Shown here: positions 1-8,441 of the stretch, in pieces
Position numbering within the stretch: position 1 is the stretch's first letter
Layout of the letters: each line of letters opens with the position of its first letter
NCBI GenBank assembly: GCA_035635475.1
Contig: DASQAZ010000157.1
Span: 1-25,302 of the forward strand
Length of the DNA stretch: 25,302 bases
Direction: 5' to 3'
Origin: VBOC01 sp035635475
GTDB lineage: Bacteria; Bacteroidota; Ignavibacteria; UBA10030; SZUA-254
Position numbers and translations under genes: made by a program
Notes under the pieces: model-generated
What the model saw: only the letters and a program-made list of their open reading frames with translations
Told to the model about the DNA's origin: nothing
Database searches by the model: none

Positions 1-56
1 CAGACGAGAACGCTATTGCGATGGTGTTTACGGGAGTGAGGCATTTCAAACACTAA
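1..56 (+). CDS. purH: PurH C-terminal end (partial; AICAR transformylase/IMP cyclohydrolase)
   Basis: Only the last 17 codons and the stop are present. They read DENAIAMVFTGVRHFKH followed by TAA at 54-56. The AMVFTxxRHFxH ending is the characteristic C-terminus of PurH, the bifunctional enzyme of the last two steps of IMP synthesis in the cytoplasm. The body of the gene lies left of the window. The stop codon overlaps a possible ATG at 56, but the MreB start is more likely at 101. As I recall, purH directly before mreB is a common order in Bacteroidota genomes, which supports the call. The identification rests on a short tail, so it is good but not absolute. Confidence 0.82.
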   Translation, partial: DENAIAMVFTGVRHFKH

Positions 57-100
57 TGCACCCCCAAACAAACAAATCATCACGTTCATTCGGACCGACC

Positions 101-1126
101 ATGAGCTTTCTCTCTCTATTTTCCGCGGATTTGGCGATCGACCTTGGAACCGCGAACACGCTGATTCACATGAAGGGCAAGGGCATTGTCCTCAACGAGC
201 CCTCAATCGTCGCGTTCGACCGGAACACAAAAAAAATCGTCGCGATCGGCAATGAAGCGCGAGAGATGCTCGGCCGCACTCACCGGGACATCCGTACCAT
301 CCGGCCGATGAAGGACGGGGTGATTGCCGACTTCGAGATCGCGGAAGGAATGCTCCGGGAATTCATCAAGAAGATTCACTCGAACTGGCTGCCGAGCCGG
401 CGAATCGTGGTCTGCGTACCGAGCGGTGTAACGGAGGTCGAGAAGCGGGCGGTTCGCGACTCCGCCGAGCACGCGGGCGCGAAGGAGGTCCACCTCATCG
501 CCGAGCCGATGGCCGCCGCGATCGGGATCGGGCTGGACGTCGATGCGCCAGCAGGAAATATGATCGTTGATATCGGGGGCGGTACAACCGAGATCGCCGT
601 CATTGCTCTCTCCGGCATCGTGAATGAAGAATCGATTCGCATCGCGGGCGACGAGATGAATAACGCCATCATCCAGTTCTTCAAGAAGAACCACAACATC
701 CTCATCGGCGAACGCACGGCCGAGGCGATCAAGTGCGAGGTCGGATCCGCCATGCCTCTGAAGGAGGAGATTACTATCCAGGTCAAAGGACGCGATCTCG
801 TGAACGGCATTCCGAAAACAACCGAGGCAAGCTCCGTCGAGATCCGGGAGTCGCTCAACGAACCCGTTCAGCAGATCGTCGATGCCGTGAAGCTGACGCT
901 CGAACGAACGCCGCCCGAACTTTCGGCCGACATCCTCGACCGCGGAATCATGCTCTCGGGCGGGGGCGCGCTTCTGAAACAGCTCGACGAACGCCTTCGG
1001 CTCGAGACCAGCCTCCCGGTCTACGTCGCCGAAGATCCCCTGACCGCGGTCGTCCGCGGCACGGGCAAAGTGCTTGAGCACCTTAACCACTATTCAAAGG
1101 TCCTGCTCAAGAGCAGGAGATACTGA
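101..1126 (+). CDS. mreB: Rod shape-determining protein MreB
   Basis: Bacterial actin that forms membrane-associated filaments and positions the lateral-wall synthesis machinery. From the ATG at 101 the protein has 341 residues, normal for MreB. Visible actin-fold motifs are phosphate-1 IDLGTANT (residues 13-20), phosphate-2 DIGGGTTE (from D157) and the adenosine motif GGGALLKQLDERL (from about 287). An in-frame ATG at 56 overlaps the purH stop and would add 15 polar residues not expected in the family. The start at 101 gives MSFLSLFSADLAIDLGTANT, which aligns with the usual short amphipathic N-terminus, so I chose it even though no clear Shine-Dalgarno precedes it. It is the first gene of the mreBCD-PBP2-RodA operon, and mreC begins 4 nt after its stop. 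Confidence 0.97.
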   Translation: MSFLSLFSADLAIDLGTANTLIHMKGKGIVLNEPSIVAFDRNTKKIVAIGNEAREMLGRTHRDIRTIRPMKDGVIADFEIAEGMLREFIKKIHSNWLPSRRIVVCVPSGVTEVEKRAVRDSAEHAGAKEVHLIAEPMAAAIGIGLDVDAPAGNMIVDIGGGTTEIAVIALSGIVNEESIRIAGDEMNNAIIQFFKKNHNILIGERTAEAIKCEVGSAMPLKEEITIQVKGRDLVNGIPKTTEASSVEIRESLNEPVQQIVDAVKLTLERTPPELSADILDRGIMLSGGGALLKQLDERLRLETSLPVYVAEDPLTAVVRGTGKVLEHLNHYSKVLLKSRRY

Positions 1127-1130
1127 GCGG

Positions 1131-1964
1131 ATGCATCGATTCCTCGGTCTCCTTGGATTATTCAAGGAATACCTCGTTCTCACCGTTCTCATCGTCATCT
1201 CTCTCGTTCTTCTCAGTCTCAACGACAACAACCAGGTCAGGGCAATCCGCTCCACGGCGGTGGGATTTGTCGGTTTCATGCAGAACGCGCTGGCAATCAT
1301 TCCAAACGTGGTCGAACTGAAGAAAGAAAACGAGGTGCTCAGGCAACTGAACGTTAATCTCTCGAACGAGGTGAGCCTCCTGCGGGAAGCGCGGCTCGAG
1401 AATCTCAGGCTGCGCGAGATCGCCGGACTGAAGGAACACAGTTCGTTCAAGCTGACGGCGGGAAATGTCATCGGGAAGAGTTTGCTCCTCCTGCGCAACA
1501 CGATCACGCTCGACATCGGAGAGCGCGACGGGATCAAGGCCGATATGCCGGTGATCTCCGAAACCGGACTCGTCGGGAAGGTCATCGCGACCAGCGAGCA
1601 CTATTCAATCGCGCAGCTCATGCAGAATAAGGACTTTCGGGCGAGTGCCAAGATCCAGCGGACACGGGTCGATGGAATCATTGCCTGGGGCGGGGGGGAC
1701 GTACTTCGCCTCAAGAACGTTTCCAAGACAGAGGATGTCAAAGCCGGCGACATCGTGATCACCTCGGAATACAGCAGCGTGTTTCCAAGAGAAATCAAGA
1801 TCGGCCTCGTCTCCAAAATCGAAGAGAAGCCGGGGAGTCTCTTTAAGGAGGTTGAAGTAACTCCGAGCGTCGATTTCGCATCGCTCGAGCAGGTTTTTGT
1901 CGTCACCTCCGCACCGGATCCGGAGCGGACCGAAATCGAGAAGAAGGTGGCTCGAACCAAATGA
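1131..1964 (+). CDS. mreC: Rod shape-determining protein MreC
   Basis: Bitopic scaffold of the elongasome that links MreB to the periplasmic enzymes and activates PBP2. From the ATG at 1131 the protein is 277 residues, within the family range. It shows a short cytoplasmic end, one membrane helix (about 13-30, LVLTVLIVISLVLLSL), a coiled coil (about 60-98, rich in E, L, R and N), then the beta-rich MreC core with GNVIGKS, RDGIKADMPVI and GLVGKV. An upstream in-frame ATG at 1074 lies inside mreB and would put a charged stretch before the membrane helix. The start at 1131 has AGGAGA about 11 nt upstream and sits 4 nt after the mreB stop. The stop overlaps the mreD start by 4 nt (ATGA), which suggests translational coupling. 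Confidence 0.93.
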   Translation: MHRFLGLLGLFKEYLVLTVLIVISLVLLSLNDNNQVRAIRSTAVGFVGFMQNALAIIPNVVELKKENEVLRQLNVNLSNEVSLLREARLENLRLREIAGLKEHSSFKLTAGNVIGKSLLLLRNTITLDIGERDGIKADMPVISETGLVGKVIATSEHYSIAQLMQNKDFRASAKIQRTRVDGIIAWGGGDVLRLKNVSKTEDVKAGDIVITSEYSSVFPREIKIGLVSKIEEKPGSLFKEVEVTPSVDFASLEQVFVVTSAPDPERTEIEKKVARTK

Positions 1965-2449
1965 TCGGGCGATATTTTACCTATGCTCTCATCTCGCTCG
2001 TCCTGGTGGTCGTTCAAACCAAGCTGATGCGGTTGCTGACCGTGGAAGGGATCACGCCCGACATTCTCACGATCTGGGTTGTCTTCCTCGCCCTGAGAGA
2101 GGGGCAGTTGCCCGCCTCCGTGTGGGGGTTCTGCATCGGCTTGCTGTTTGATCTTGCAACGGGGAATTTCATCGGTCTCTCCGCGCTTTCGAAAACAATC
2201 TGCGGATTCTTTGCCGGCTACTTCTATAGTGAAACGAAGATGCTTCAGACGCTGGCGAGCTACCGCTTTCTCATGGTCGTCCTGTTCGCCTCCGTGATTC
2301 AAAATACCGTCTATTTTATCATCTATGCACAGGGCAGCGAGATCGGGTTCCTTCGCGCCATCTTCCAGGTCGGGCTCGCAACCGCCTTTTACACGACAAC
2401 CTGGACTCTCCTGCCGATGTTCGCGTTTACACGCAGGTCGATGAGGTAA
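1961..2449 (+). CDS. mreD: Rod shape-determining protein MreD
   Basis: Small integral membrane partner of MreC in the elongasome. The 162-residue protein is almost wholly hydrophobic, with about five membrane segments: IGRYFTYALISLVLVVVQ at the start, ILTIWVVFLAL, VWGFCIGLLFDLATG, LMVVLFASVIQNTVYFII and a final TTTWTLLPMFAF. The segment GFCIGLLFDLATGNFIGLSAL is typical of the family. The start overlaps the mreC stop by 4 nt and the stop is 1 nt before the PBP2 start. Sequence conservation in MreD is weak, so the call also leans on position between mreC and mrdA. Confidence 0.9.
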   Translation: MIGRYFTYALISLVLVVVQTKLMRLLTVEGITPDILTIWVVFLALREGQLPASVWGFCIGLLFDLATGNFIGLSALSKTICGFFAGYFYSETKMLQTLASYRFLMVVLFASVIQNTVYFIIYAQGSEIGFLRAIFQVGLATAFYTTTWTLLPMFAFTRRSMR

Positions 2450-2450
2450 T

Positions 2451-4298
2451 ATGGAAACCTCGGAGTCATCTTCCCGGAGGACGATTTTTTCCCTTCTCGT
2501 CGGTCTCCTTTTTGTTTTCCTGCTCGCGCGTCTGGTCCAACTGCAATTCCTTTATCAGGATGTCTACGGTAAAAAGTCGGAGGAGAACAGCATTCGCCCG
2601 ATTGCGCACGATCCGATTCGCGGGTATGTGTTCGATCGAAACGGCCGCCTTCTCGTCGATAATCGTCCGTCGTATACCGTCACGGTCACGCCGGCGGAAT
2701 TTCACTCCACGTCGATCCCCTTGCTCTCGCGCATCCTGAGCGTGGATTCCGAGTTAATACAGGAGCGCGTCAATAAGGGGAAGGTGTATAACCGTTTCTC
2801 GCCCGTGAAGGTCAGGCGCGACATCGACTTTCAGACTCTGGCGGCGATCGAGGAGAACCGCGACAAACTTCCCGGCGTCGATTACCAGATCGAGTCCAAA
2901 CGCTTCTATCCCACGAAGGCGAAGGCAGCGCATTTGTTCGGCTACACCAAGGAAATTTCCGACCAACAGCTTGCCGCCAAGGGCGATGAGTATCGCCCGG
3001 GCGACGTGATCGGTGCGACCGGCCTTGAGGCAGCGTACGACAGCTACCTGCGCGGGCAAAAGGGGTACGAATTCATCACGGTCAATGCCAAGGGACAGAT
3101 GCTCGGCGCGTACAACGAGGGAAGAAACGATATCACAACAAAGGAAGGCGACGATCTCTTTCTTGCAACAGACGGACCCCTGCAGGCGCTCGCCGAATCC
3201 CTCCTGACTGACAAGCGCGGCGCCGTCGTTGCAATCGACCCGGATGACGGCGGAGTCCTTGCTCTCGCCAGCAAGCCCGATTACGATCTCACTCTTTTCG
3301 GGGGAGTCACCCCGCCGGAAGTGTGGGACGCACTGACCACGGATTCAGCGAGGCCGCTTTTTAATAGGGCCACGATGACGCGGTACCCTCCGGGATCGAC
3401 ATTCAAAATGGTCCTCGCAGCAGCAGCCCTCCAGAATGGGGTGGTGAATCCGGCCGCCCGGATCACATGCACGGGGGGATTCCAATTCGGCACAAGACTC
3501 TTCAAGGACCACGTCACGCACGGGTCGACAAATATGGTCGAGGCGATCCAGCGGTCGTGCAATGTCTATTTTTACCAGCTCATGTTGAAAACCGGATTTG
3601 AATCCTGGACGCGCTACGGGGAAGAATTCGGTTTCGGTTCCGCAACGGGCATCGACATCCTGGAAGAGACAACGGGATTGCTCCCGAGTGAAGAGTATTT
3701 CGACCGGATCTATGGAGAGCGCAAGTGGACAAAAGGATATCTTGTCAGCCTGGCTATCGGACAGGGCGAGGTCGGCGTCTCTCCGCTGCAGATGGCCTGC
3801 TACGCTTCAACGCTCGGCAACGAAGGGTACTATCACACGCCGCACGTCGTGGAGAAGATCCGCGACAGGGAGACCGGTGAGGTCCGGGGTGTGCCGGTTG
3901 AGACACGAAAAGTGGAGCTTTCCGATCAGACATGGAAGATCATACACGACGGAATGTATCGCTGCGTCAACGAGGAAGGCGGCACCGGATTGGCGGCGCG
4001 CGTTGCGGGAGTTCAAGTCGCCGGAAAAACCGGAACTGCACAGAATCCTCATGGCGAGGATCACGCCTGGTTCGTCGGTTATGCCCCGCTTGATCATCCG
4101 AAAATCGCCATCTGCGTCCTCGTTGAAAACGCTGGCTTTGGAGGATCGATCGCCGCCCCCATCGCCGGGATGTGCATCGAACAGTATCTCTACGGAAAGC
4201 TGATCCGGAATCAGCGGAATGCTCCATCGCTGATCGCCGCAAAGGCGAATCATCCCCAACCCCAGACTCAGACCCAGCCTCAGACGGAATCACACTGA
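2451..4298 (+). CDS. mrdA: Penicillin-binding protein 2 (elongation transpeptidase)
   Basis: Class B PBP that cross-links peptidoglycan along the side wall, working as a pair with the RodA glycosyltransferase. It has 615 residues with a cytoplasmic tail, one membrane anchor (about 12-30), the pedestal domain (GYVFDRNGRLLVDNRPSY from about 58; GATGLEAAYD near 190) and a transpeptidase domain. All three catalytic motifs are intact: S316-T-F-K319 (SxxK, the acyl-accepting serine), S369-C-N371 (SxN) and K526-T-G528. The C-terminus carries a short Pro/Gln/Thr-rich tail after ANHPQ that looks dispensable. It starts 1 nt after mreD and its stop is 1 nt before rodA, so co-translation is likely. Confidence 0.97.
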   Translation: METSESSSRRTIFSLLVGLLFVFLLARLVQLQFLYQDVYGKKSEENSIRPIAHDPIRGYVFDRNGRLLVDNRPSYTVTVTPAEFHSTSIPLLSRILSVDSELIQERVNKGKVYNRFSPVKVRRDIDFQTLAAIEENRDKLPGVDYQIESKRFYPTKAKAAHLFGYTKEISDQQLAAKGDEYRPGDVIGATGLEAAYDSYLRGQKGYEFITVNAKGQMLGAYNEGRNDITTKEGDDLFLATDGPLQALAESLLTDKRGAVVAIDPDDGGVLALASKPDYDLTLFGGVTPPEVWDALTTDSARPLFNRATMTRYPPGSTFKMVLAAAALQNGVVNPAARITCTGGFQFGTRLFKDHVTHGSTNMVEAIQRSCNVYFYQLMLKTGFESWTRYGEEFGFGSATGIDILEETTGLLPSEEYFDRIYGERKWTKGYLVSLAIGQGEVGVSPLQMACYASTLGNEGYYHTPHVVEKIRDRETGEVRGVPVETRKVELSDQTWKIIHDGMYRCVNEEGGTGLAARVAGVQVAGKTGTAQNPHGEDHAWFVGYAPLDHPKIAICVLVENAGFGGSIAAPIAGMCIEQYLYGKLIRNQRNAPSLIAAKANHPQPQTQTQPQTESH

Positions 4299-4299
4299 T

Positions 4300-5517
4300 A
4301 TGGACAGCTGGTTCAAGGAACATATCGATTTTGCGACAATGGGGATCGTTGCTGCGCTCCTCCTGATCGGAATCGCCTCAGTGTACAGCGCAACGTACGA
4401 CGCCGAGGCCGCCGTTTTTTTTCACAGACAAATCATCTGGGCCGGGATCGGTTTTCTTCTCATGCTCTCGATCATGCTGACCCCGTTCCGGATCGTGCAG
4501 TTATTGTCGTACCCTCTGTACGGGGCATCCATCGTCGTTCTCATGACGGTTCTCGCCATCGGGAAAGCAGTGGCTGGATCAAAGAGCTGGTTTGGAATCG
4601 GGGGACTCGGCCTGCAGCCCTCTGAAATCGTGAAGGTAACAACAATACTCGCCCTCGCCTCGTACCTCTCCCAACGGCATGTGAATCTCCGGCGCTTTCA
4701 GGATATTCTGGTCACATTCGCAATCGTCCTTATACCGGTCGGACTGATCCTGCTGCAACCCGATATGGGGACCGCGATCATCTACCTCGGCATTCTGCTG
4801 GCCATCGTCTATTGGGCAGGAGCATCGAATTTCCTGATCATGGCCCTCCTCGCCCCGGTCGCGGCGGCCATCGCAAGCCTGTTCGGGACAAGCGCGTTTG
4901 TCGCGGTTCTGGTGTTGACAATTATCGTCCTTTTCTTCATCCACGAAAACCGGCTTGCCTCGGCGACTGTTTTTTCCGGAACCGTGCTGGTTGGAGTCTC
5001 GGTTCAGTTTATCTTCGGAAAACTGGCTCATTACCAGCAGAAGCGCATTCTTACCTTCCTGAATCCCGAGGCGGATCCGCTGGGCGCCGGCTATAATGTC
5101 ATCCAATCGAAGATCGCCATTGGATCGGGCGGACTGCTTGGGAAGGGGTACCTGCAGGGCTCCCAAACGCAATTGAATTTCCTCCCGGCGCAATGGACCG
5201 ATTTCATTTACTGCGTTCCCGCAGAGGAATTTGGATTTCTCGGCGCATTTCTCATCCTCATACTGCTCACCCTCCTGCTCCTGAGAGGCGTCCGCACCGC
5301 TTCGGTGGTCAAGAGCCGCTACGCAAGCGTCGTCGCGATCGGCGTCGTTGGGACGTTCATGATCCATACGCTCATCAATATCGGAATGGCGACCGGAGTC
5401 ATGCCGGTGATCGGCGTCCCCCTGCCCTTCTTGAGCTACGGAGGGTCAAATCTTCTGACGAATATGATTATGGCGGGGTTGCTCCTGAACATGTACACGA
5501 ACAGAAAAGAATATTGA
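4300..5517 (+). CDS. rodA: Rod shape-determining protein RodA (SEDS glycosyltransferase)
   Basis: SEDS-family peptidoglycan polymerase of the elongasome that uses lipid II and partners with PBP2. The 405-residue polytopic protein has about ten membrane helices. Family marks are LQPDMGTAI, with the likely catalytic Asp at 155, and LLGKGYLQGSQTQLNFLP, AEEFGFLG and GVPLPFLSYGGSN near the C-terminus. These favour RodA over FtsW, as does its place directly after PBP2. The gene starts 1 nt after the mrdA stop and ends 10 nt before the Lon-like protease gene, so all six genes from mreB may share one transcript. Confidence 0.96.
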   Translation: MDSWFKEHIDFATMGIVAALLLIGIASVYSATYDAEAAVFFHRQIIWAGIGFLLMLSIMLTPFRIVQLLSYPLYGASIVVLMTVLAIGKAVAGSKSWFGIGGLGLQPSEIVKVTTILALASYLSQRHVNLRRFQDILVTFAIVLIPVGLILLQPDMGTAIIYLGILLAIVYWAGASNFLIMALLAPVAAAIASLFGTSAFVAVLVLTIIVLFFIHENRLASATVFSGTVLVGVSVQFIFGKLAHYQQKRILTFLNPEADPLGAGYNVIQSKIAIGSGGLLGKGYLQGSQTQLNFLPAQWTDFIYCVPAEEFGFLGAFLILILLTLLLLRGVRTASVVKSRYASVVAIGVVGTFMIHTLINIGMATGVMPVIGVPLPFLSYGGSNLLTNMIMAGLLLNMYTNRKEY

Positions 5518-5527
5518 GTAAATAGAC

Positions 5528-7954
5528 ATGGCAAAGAAGTTCAAAGAAATCCCCGCGAACCAGCTCCGATGGCACTGCGACCCTGACCGCATCCGTGTGA
5601 AGACCACGGATGATGCCAAAGCCTCGAAAGAAATCATCGGCCAGGAGCGGGCCCTGCGTGCGCTGCGGCTCGGACTCGAGATGAAATATCCCGGGTACAA
5701 CGTCTTTGTCACCGGATTTTCCGGGACCGGGCGAATGACAACCATCAAACGCCTGCTTTCGGAGTTTGAAGGGAAACCGGTCTCCTTGAAGGACCGCTGT
5801 TATGTTCATAATTTTAAGAATAACGACCAGCCGATACTGATCTCGCTGCCGGCGGGGGAAGGGGTCAAGTTTCGGGAGAGCATGACCGATCTCGTCCAGG
5901 ACCTTGCGAAGAATATTCCCGCCGCCTTTGAACGCAAGCGCTACAAAGAGGAGCGCAAGCGGATGATGGAGCACTTCCAGGAACGCCAGCACAGCGTCTT
6001 GAGCGATTTCGAAAAAAAGGTGAAGGACAAGGGTTTTGAAGTCATTCAGACGCAGGTCGGGACCGCCCTGAGGCCCGATGTCACTCCGGTTGTGAACGGC
6101 CAGCCGGTCAGCTTCGAACAGCTCGAGGCGCTCGTCGGCCAGGGGCAGGTGACGAAGGAACAGGTTGAGCAGATGACGAAGGATCGCGCCGCCCTCGAAA
6201 GCCAGATGGAATTAGTACTTCGTGAACTTCGGAATATCGAGCGCAAGCTGAAAGAATCATTGAACGAGACCTCGGAGCGCTTTATCCTTCCGCTCGTCAA
6301 GGAAGCCATCGAAGAGATCCGCGAACGGTATGCAGACGAAAAGGTCCAACACTATCTCGACGAAGTGCAGCGACACATTATGCAGGACCTGAATCGCTTC
6401 AGGCCGCAGGATGAGCCGCAGACTCCGATGATGGGATTCCCCGGCGGACCACAGGAGATCGATACCTATCTCGAGTATCAGGTAAACGTCGTTGTCGACA
6501 ACTCCGAAACCAAGGGGGTGCCCATCGTCATCGAGACAAACCCGCGGTTCCGGAATATTTTCGGAACCATTGAACGCGAGGTGGACAGGAACGGCGTATG
6601 GAGGACGGATTTCACCCTGATCAAGCCCGGATCACTTCTGAAGGCGGATGGAGGGTATCTGGTCATCAATGCGCTTGATGCCCTGATGGAACAGGGGGTC
6701 TGGCAAAATCTCAAGCGGACGCTGCGCAACGGATTGCTCGAGATCCAGCCGGTTGAAACCGGATTGTTCGGGGCGAGCTCGGCATTTAAACCCGAGCCTG
6801 TAGAGATCGACGTGAAGGTTGTCATGCTTGGCGATTCGTCCATCTACTTTTTGCTGTACGAGCAGGATGACGATTTCAAGAAGATTTTCAAGGTGCGGGC
6901 GGATTTTGACACCGAGATGCCGCAGATTCCCGCATCGGTCGAACGGTATATTTCCTTCATGAAAATGATCTGTGACGACGAAAAATTGAGGCCGTTCGAC
7001 CGTTCTGGGATCGCTGCGGTGACAGAGTATGGCGTCCGGCTGGCCGGGCGTCAAAACAAGATCTCGACGCGTTTCAATCTTATCGCCGACATTCTGCGGG
7101 AGTCGAATTACTGGGCGGCCCAGGAGAGCAAGCCCATCGTGACCCACAAGCATGTGCGGAAGGCGATTGACGAACGGATCGAGCGCATCAAGCTCGCCGA
7201 AGAGAAGCTGCAGGAGATGATCCTCGACGGCACGATCATGATCGATTCCTCGGACGCGGTTGTCGGGCAGGTGAACGGCCTGACAATCTATGATATGCAC
7301 GAGTATGCCTTCAGTATTCCTTCGAGGATAACGGCAAAGACATCGATCGGCCGGCGGGGGATTATCAACATCGAGCGCGAAGCCGGGTTGAGCGGTCCGA
7401 GCCATAGCAAGGGCGTCATGATCATCAGCGGCTACCTTCACGGCATGTATGCGCAGCGCAGACCGCTCACCATGAACGCCAGCATCACCTTCGAGCAATC
7501 CTACGGTGGAATCGACGGCGACAGCGCATCGTCAACGGAGATCTATGCGATTCTCTCGAGTCTGGCAAATACTCCGCTCCGTCAGGACATCGCGGTCACA
7601 GGATCCGTCAATCAGAAGGGGGAGATCCAGCCGATCGGAGGTGTCAATCAAAAAATCGAGGGGTTTTTCAATATTTGCAAAGCACGCGGCTTGACGGGAA
7701 AGCAGGGCGTCGTTATTCCCAAGCAGAACGAGAAGGATCTCATGCTGCGCCATGAAGTAATCGACGCCGTCCGCCGCGGGAAATTCCACGTGTATTCCAT
7801 CGGCAGCGTCGATGAGGGGCTGGAAATTCTCACCGGCCTGCGCGCCGGCAAGCCTTCGAAGCATGGATCGTTCGAACGCGGCACGCTGCACGATCTCGTC
7901 GACAGGAAACTTACCGAGTTCGCCGGGCACTGGAAGGAATTGTCGGAAAGCTGA
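5528..7954 (+). CDS. Lon-like protease, LonC/AAA_32 type (S16 peptidase) with degenerate ATPase motifs
   Basis: An 808-residue protease with an N-terminal AAA_32-like region, a charged helical insertion (about 135-290) and a C-terminal S16 Lon protease domain. The proteolytic dyad is visible: S666 in DGDSAS and K709 in GGVNQK, 43 residues apart, as in E. coli Lon (S679/K722). The P-loop position reads G63-F-S-G-T-G-R-M-T, so the usual lysine is Arg69. The Walker B position reads YLVINA (377-382) where ATPases have acidic residues. Characterised relatives of this shape (Meiothermus LonC, Thermus TTC1975) are reported to lack ATPase activity, so ATP-independent cleavage of unfolded protein is plausible here, by inference. 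It follows rodA after 10 nt and may be in the elongasome operon. The substrate is unknown. A classical LonA is excluded by the missing LAN domain. Confidence 0.88.
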   Translation: MAKKFKEIPANQLRWHCDPDRIRVKTTDDAKASKEIIGQERALRALRLGLEMKYPGYNVFVTGFSGTGRMTTIKRLLSEFEGKPVSLKDRCYVHNFKNNDQPILISLPAGEGVKFRESMTDLVQDLAKNIPAAFERKRYKEERKRMMEHFQERQHSVLSDFEKKVKDKGFEVIQTQVGTALRPDVTPVVNGQPVSFEQLEALVGQGQVTKEQVEQMTKDRAALESQMELVLRELRNIERKLKESLNETSERFILPLVKEAIEEIRERYADEKVQHYLDEVQRHIMQDLNRFRPQDEPQTPMMGFPGGPQEIDTYLEYQVNVVVDNSETKGVPIVIETNPRFRNIFGTIEREVDRNGVWRTDFTLIKPGSLLKADGGYLVINALDALMEQGVWQNLKRTLRNGLLEIQPVETGLFGASSAFKPEPVEIDVKVVMLGDSSIYFLLYEQDDDFKKIFKVRADFDTEMPQIPASVERYISFMKMICDDEKLRPFDRSGIAAVTEYGVRLAGRQNKISTRFNLIADILRESNYWAAQESKPIVTHKHVRKAIDERIERIKLAEEKLQEMILDGTIMIDSSDAVVGQVNGLTIYDMHEYAFSIPSRITAKTSIGRRGIINIEREAGLSGPSHSKGVMIISGYLHGMYAQRRPLTMNASITFEQSYGGIDGDSASSTEIYAILSSLANTPLRQDIAVTGSVNQKGEIQPIGGVNQKIEGFFNICKARGLTGKQGVVIPKQNEKDLMLRHEVIDAVRRGKFHVYSIGSVDEGLEILTGLRAGKPSKHGSFERGTLHDLVDRKLTEFAGHWKELSES

Positions 7955-8029
7955 CCAGAAAAAATTTTCACTCCGCCCTCCCTGCGGCAGCATTGAAAAT
8001 TCCGTATATTTAGGGAGGCACAAGCCTTT

Positions 8030-8359
8030 ATGGGAAAATCAGAATCCAAACACCTCATCGACCAAATCGTCCAGAAGCTGAGGGATCAGTACAAGCCTGA
8101 GAGGATTATCCTGTTCGGATCTTACGCCGACGGATCCCAACGTGAGGATAGCGACTTCGACCTCCTTGTCATCAAAGATACAGATGAGCGATTCATCGAT
8201 CGCTTCTCGACCGTGAGAGAAATTTTGTCTGATCCTTCACGAATGATTCCATTGGAAACACTGGTACTCACTCCACAAGAACTCTCAGAACGGCTCGCTC
8301 GCGGGGACCAATTCCTACAAGAAATCCTCCAGACGGGACACGTTCTTTATACCTCGTAG
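8030..8359 (+). CDS. Minimal nucleotidyltransferase (MNT) domain protein
   Basis: A 109-residue protein of the DNA polymerase beta-like nucleotidyltransferase superfamily. The core GSYADGSQREDSDFD (from G30) gives the GS motif and the DxD metal pair at D42 and D44. A third acidic residue could be E76 in IPLETLVLT, where MNT proteins often have an Asp. Proteins of this size often pair with a HEPN-domain partner as a toxin-antitoxin module in which the MNT modifies the HEPN toxin, but no HEPN gene is adjacent: the next gene is dcd, 82 nt away, and the previous one is the Lon-like protease. It has an AGGGAGG ribosome-binding site about 12 nt before the ATG. Its nucleotide and target cannot be read from the sequence. 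Confidence 0.82.
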   Translation: MGKSESKHLIDQIVQKLRDQYKPERIILFGSYADGSQREDSDFDLLVIKDTDERFIDRFSTVREILSDPSRMIPLETLVLTPQELSERLARGDQFLQEILQTGHVLYTS

Positions 8360-8441
8360 TGTTGCGTCTCTGATAGATTTTGCTAGATTAGGGTCTCGTT
8401 CTGCCCCGTTCATCTGCCCAGTCTTTCAACTTTAAACCCGG

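Noticed and set aside
56..100. MreB start at 56, overlapping the purH stop
   Set aside because: The 15 extra residues are polar and absent from the family pattern; the start at 101 gives the expected N-terminus. It remains possible because TAATG overlaps occur.
203..1090. Long open frame on the minus strand opposite mreB (295 codons)
   Set aside because: It mirrors the codon bias of a well conserved mreB gene, has no recognisable domain and no ribosome-binding site.
4203..4298. Pro/Gln/Thr-rich tail of PBP2 as a frameshift or fusion
   Set aside because: The frame is uninterrupted to a stop 1 nt before rodA, and low-complexity tails are common in class B PBPs.
6632..7498. 288-codon minus-strand frame opposite the Lon-like protease
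   Set aside because: It lies fully inside a confident gene, and its His/Asp/Arg-rich composition is typical of an antisense shadow.
8005..8012. TATATTTA as a -7 promoter element for the MNT gene
   Set aside because: No TTTG lies at the right distance upstream, and the implied start of transcription would fall in the ribosome-binding site.
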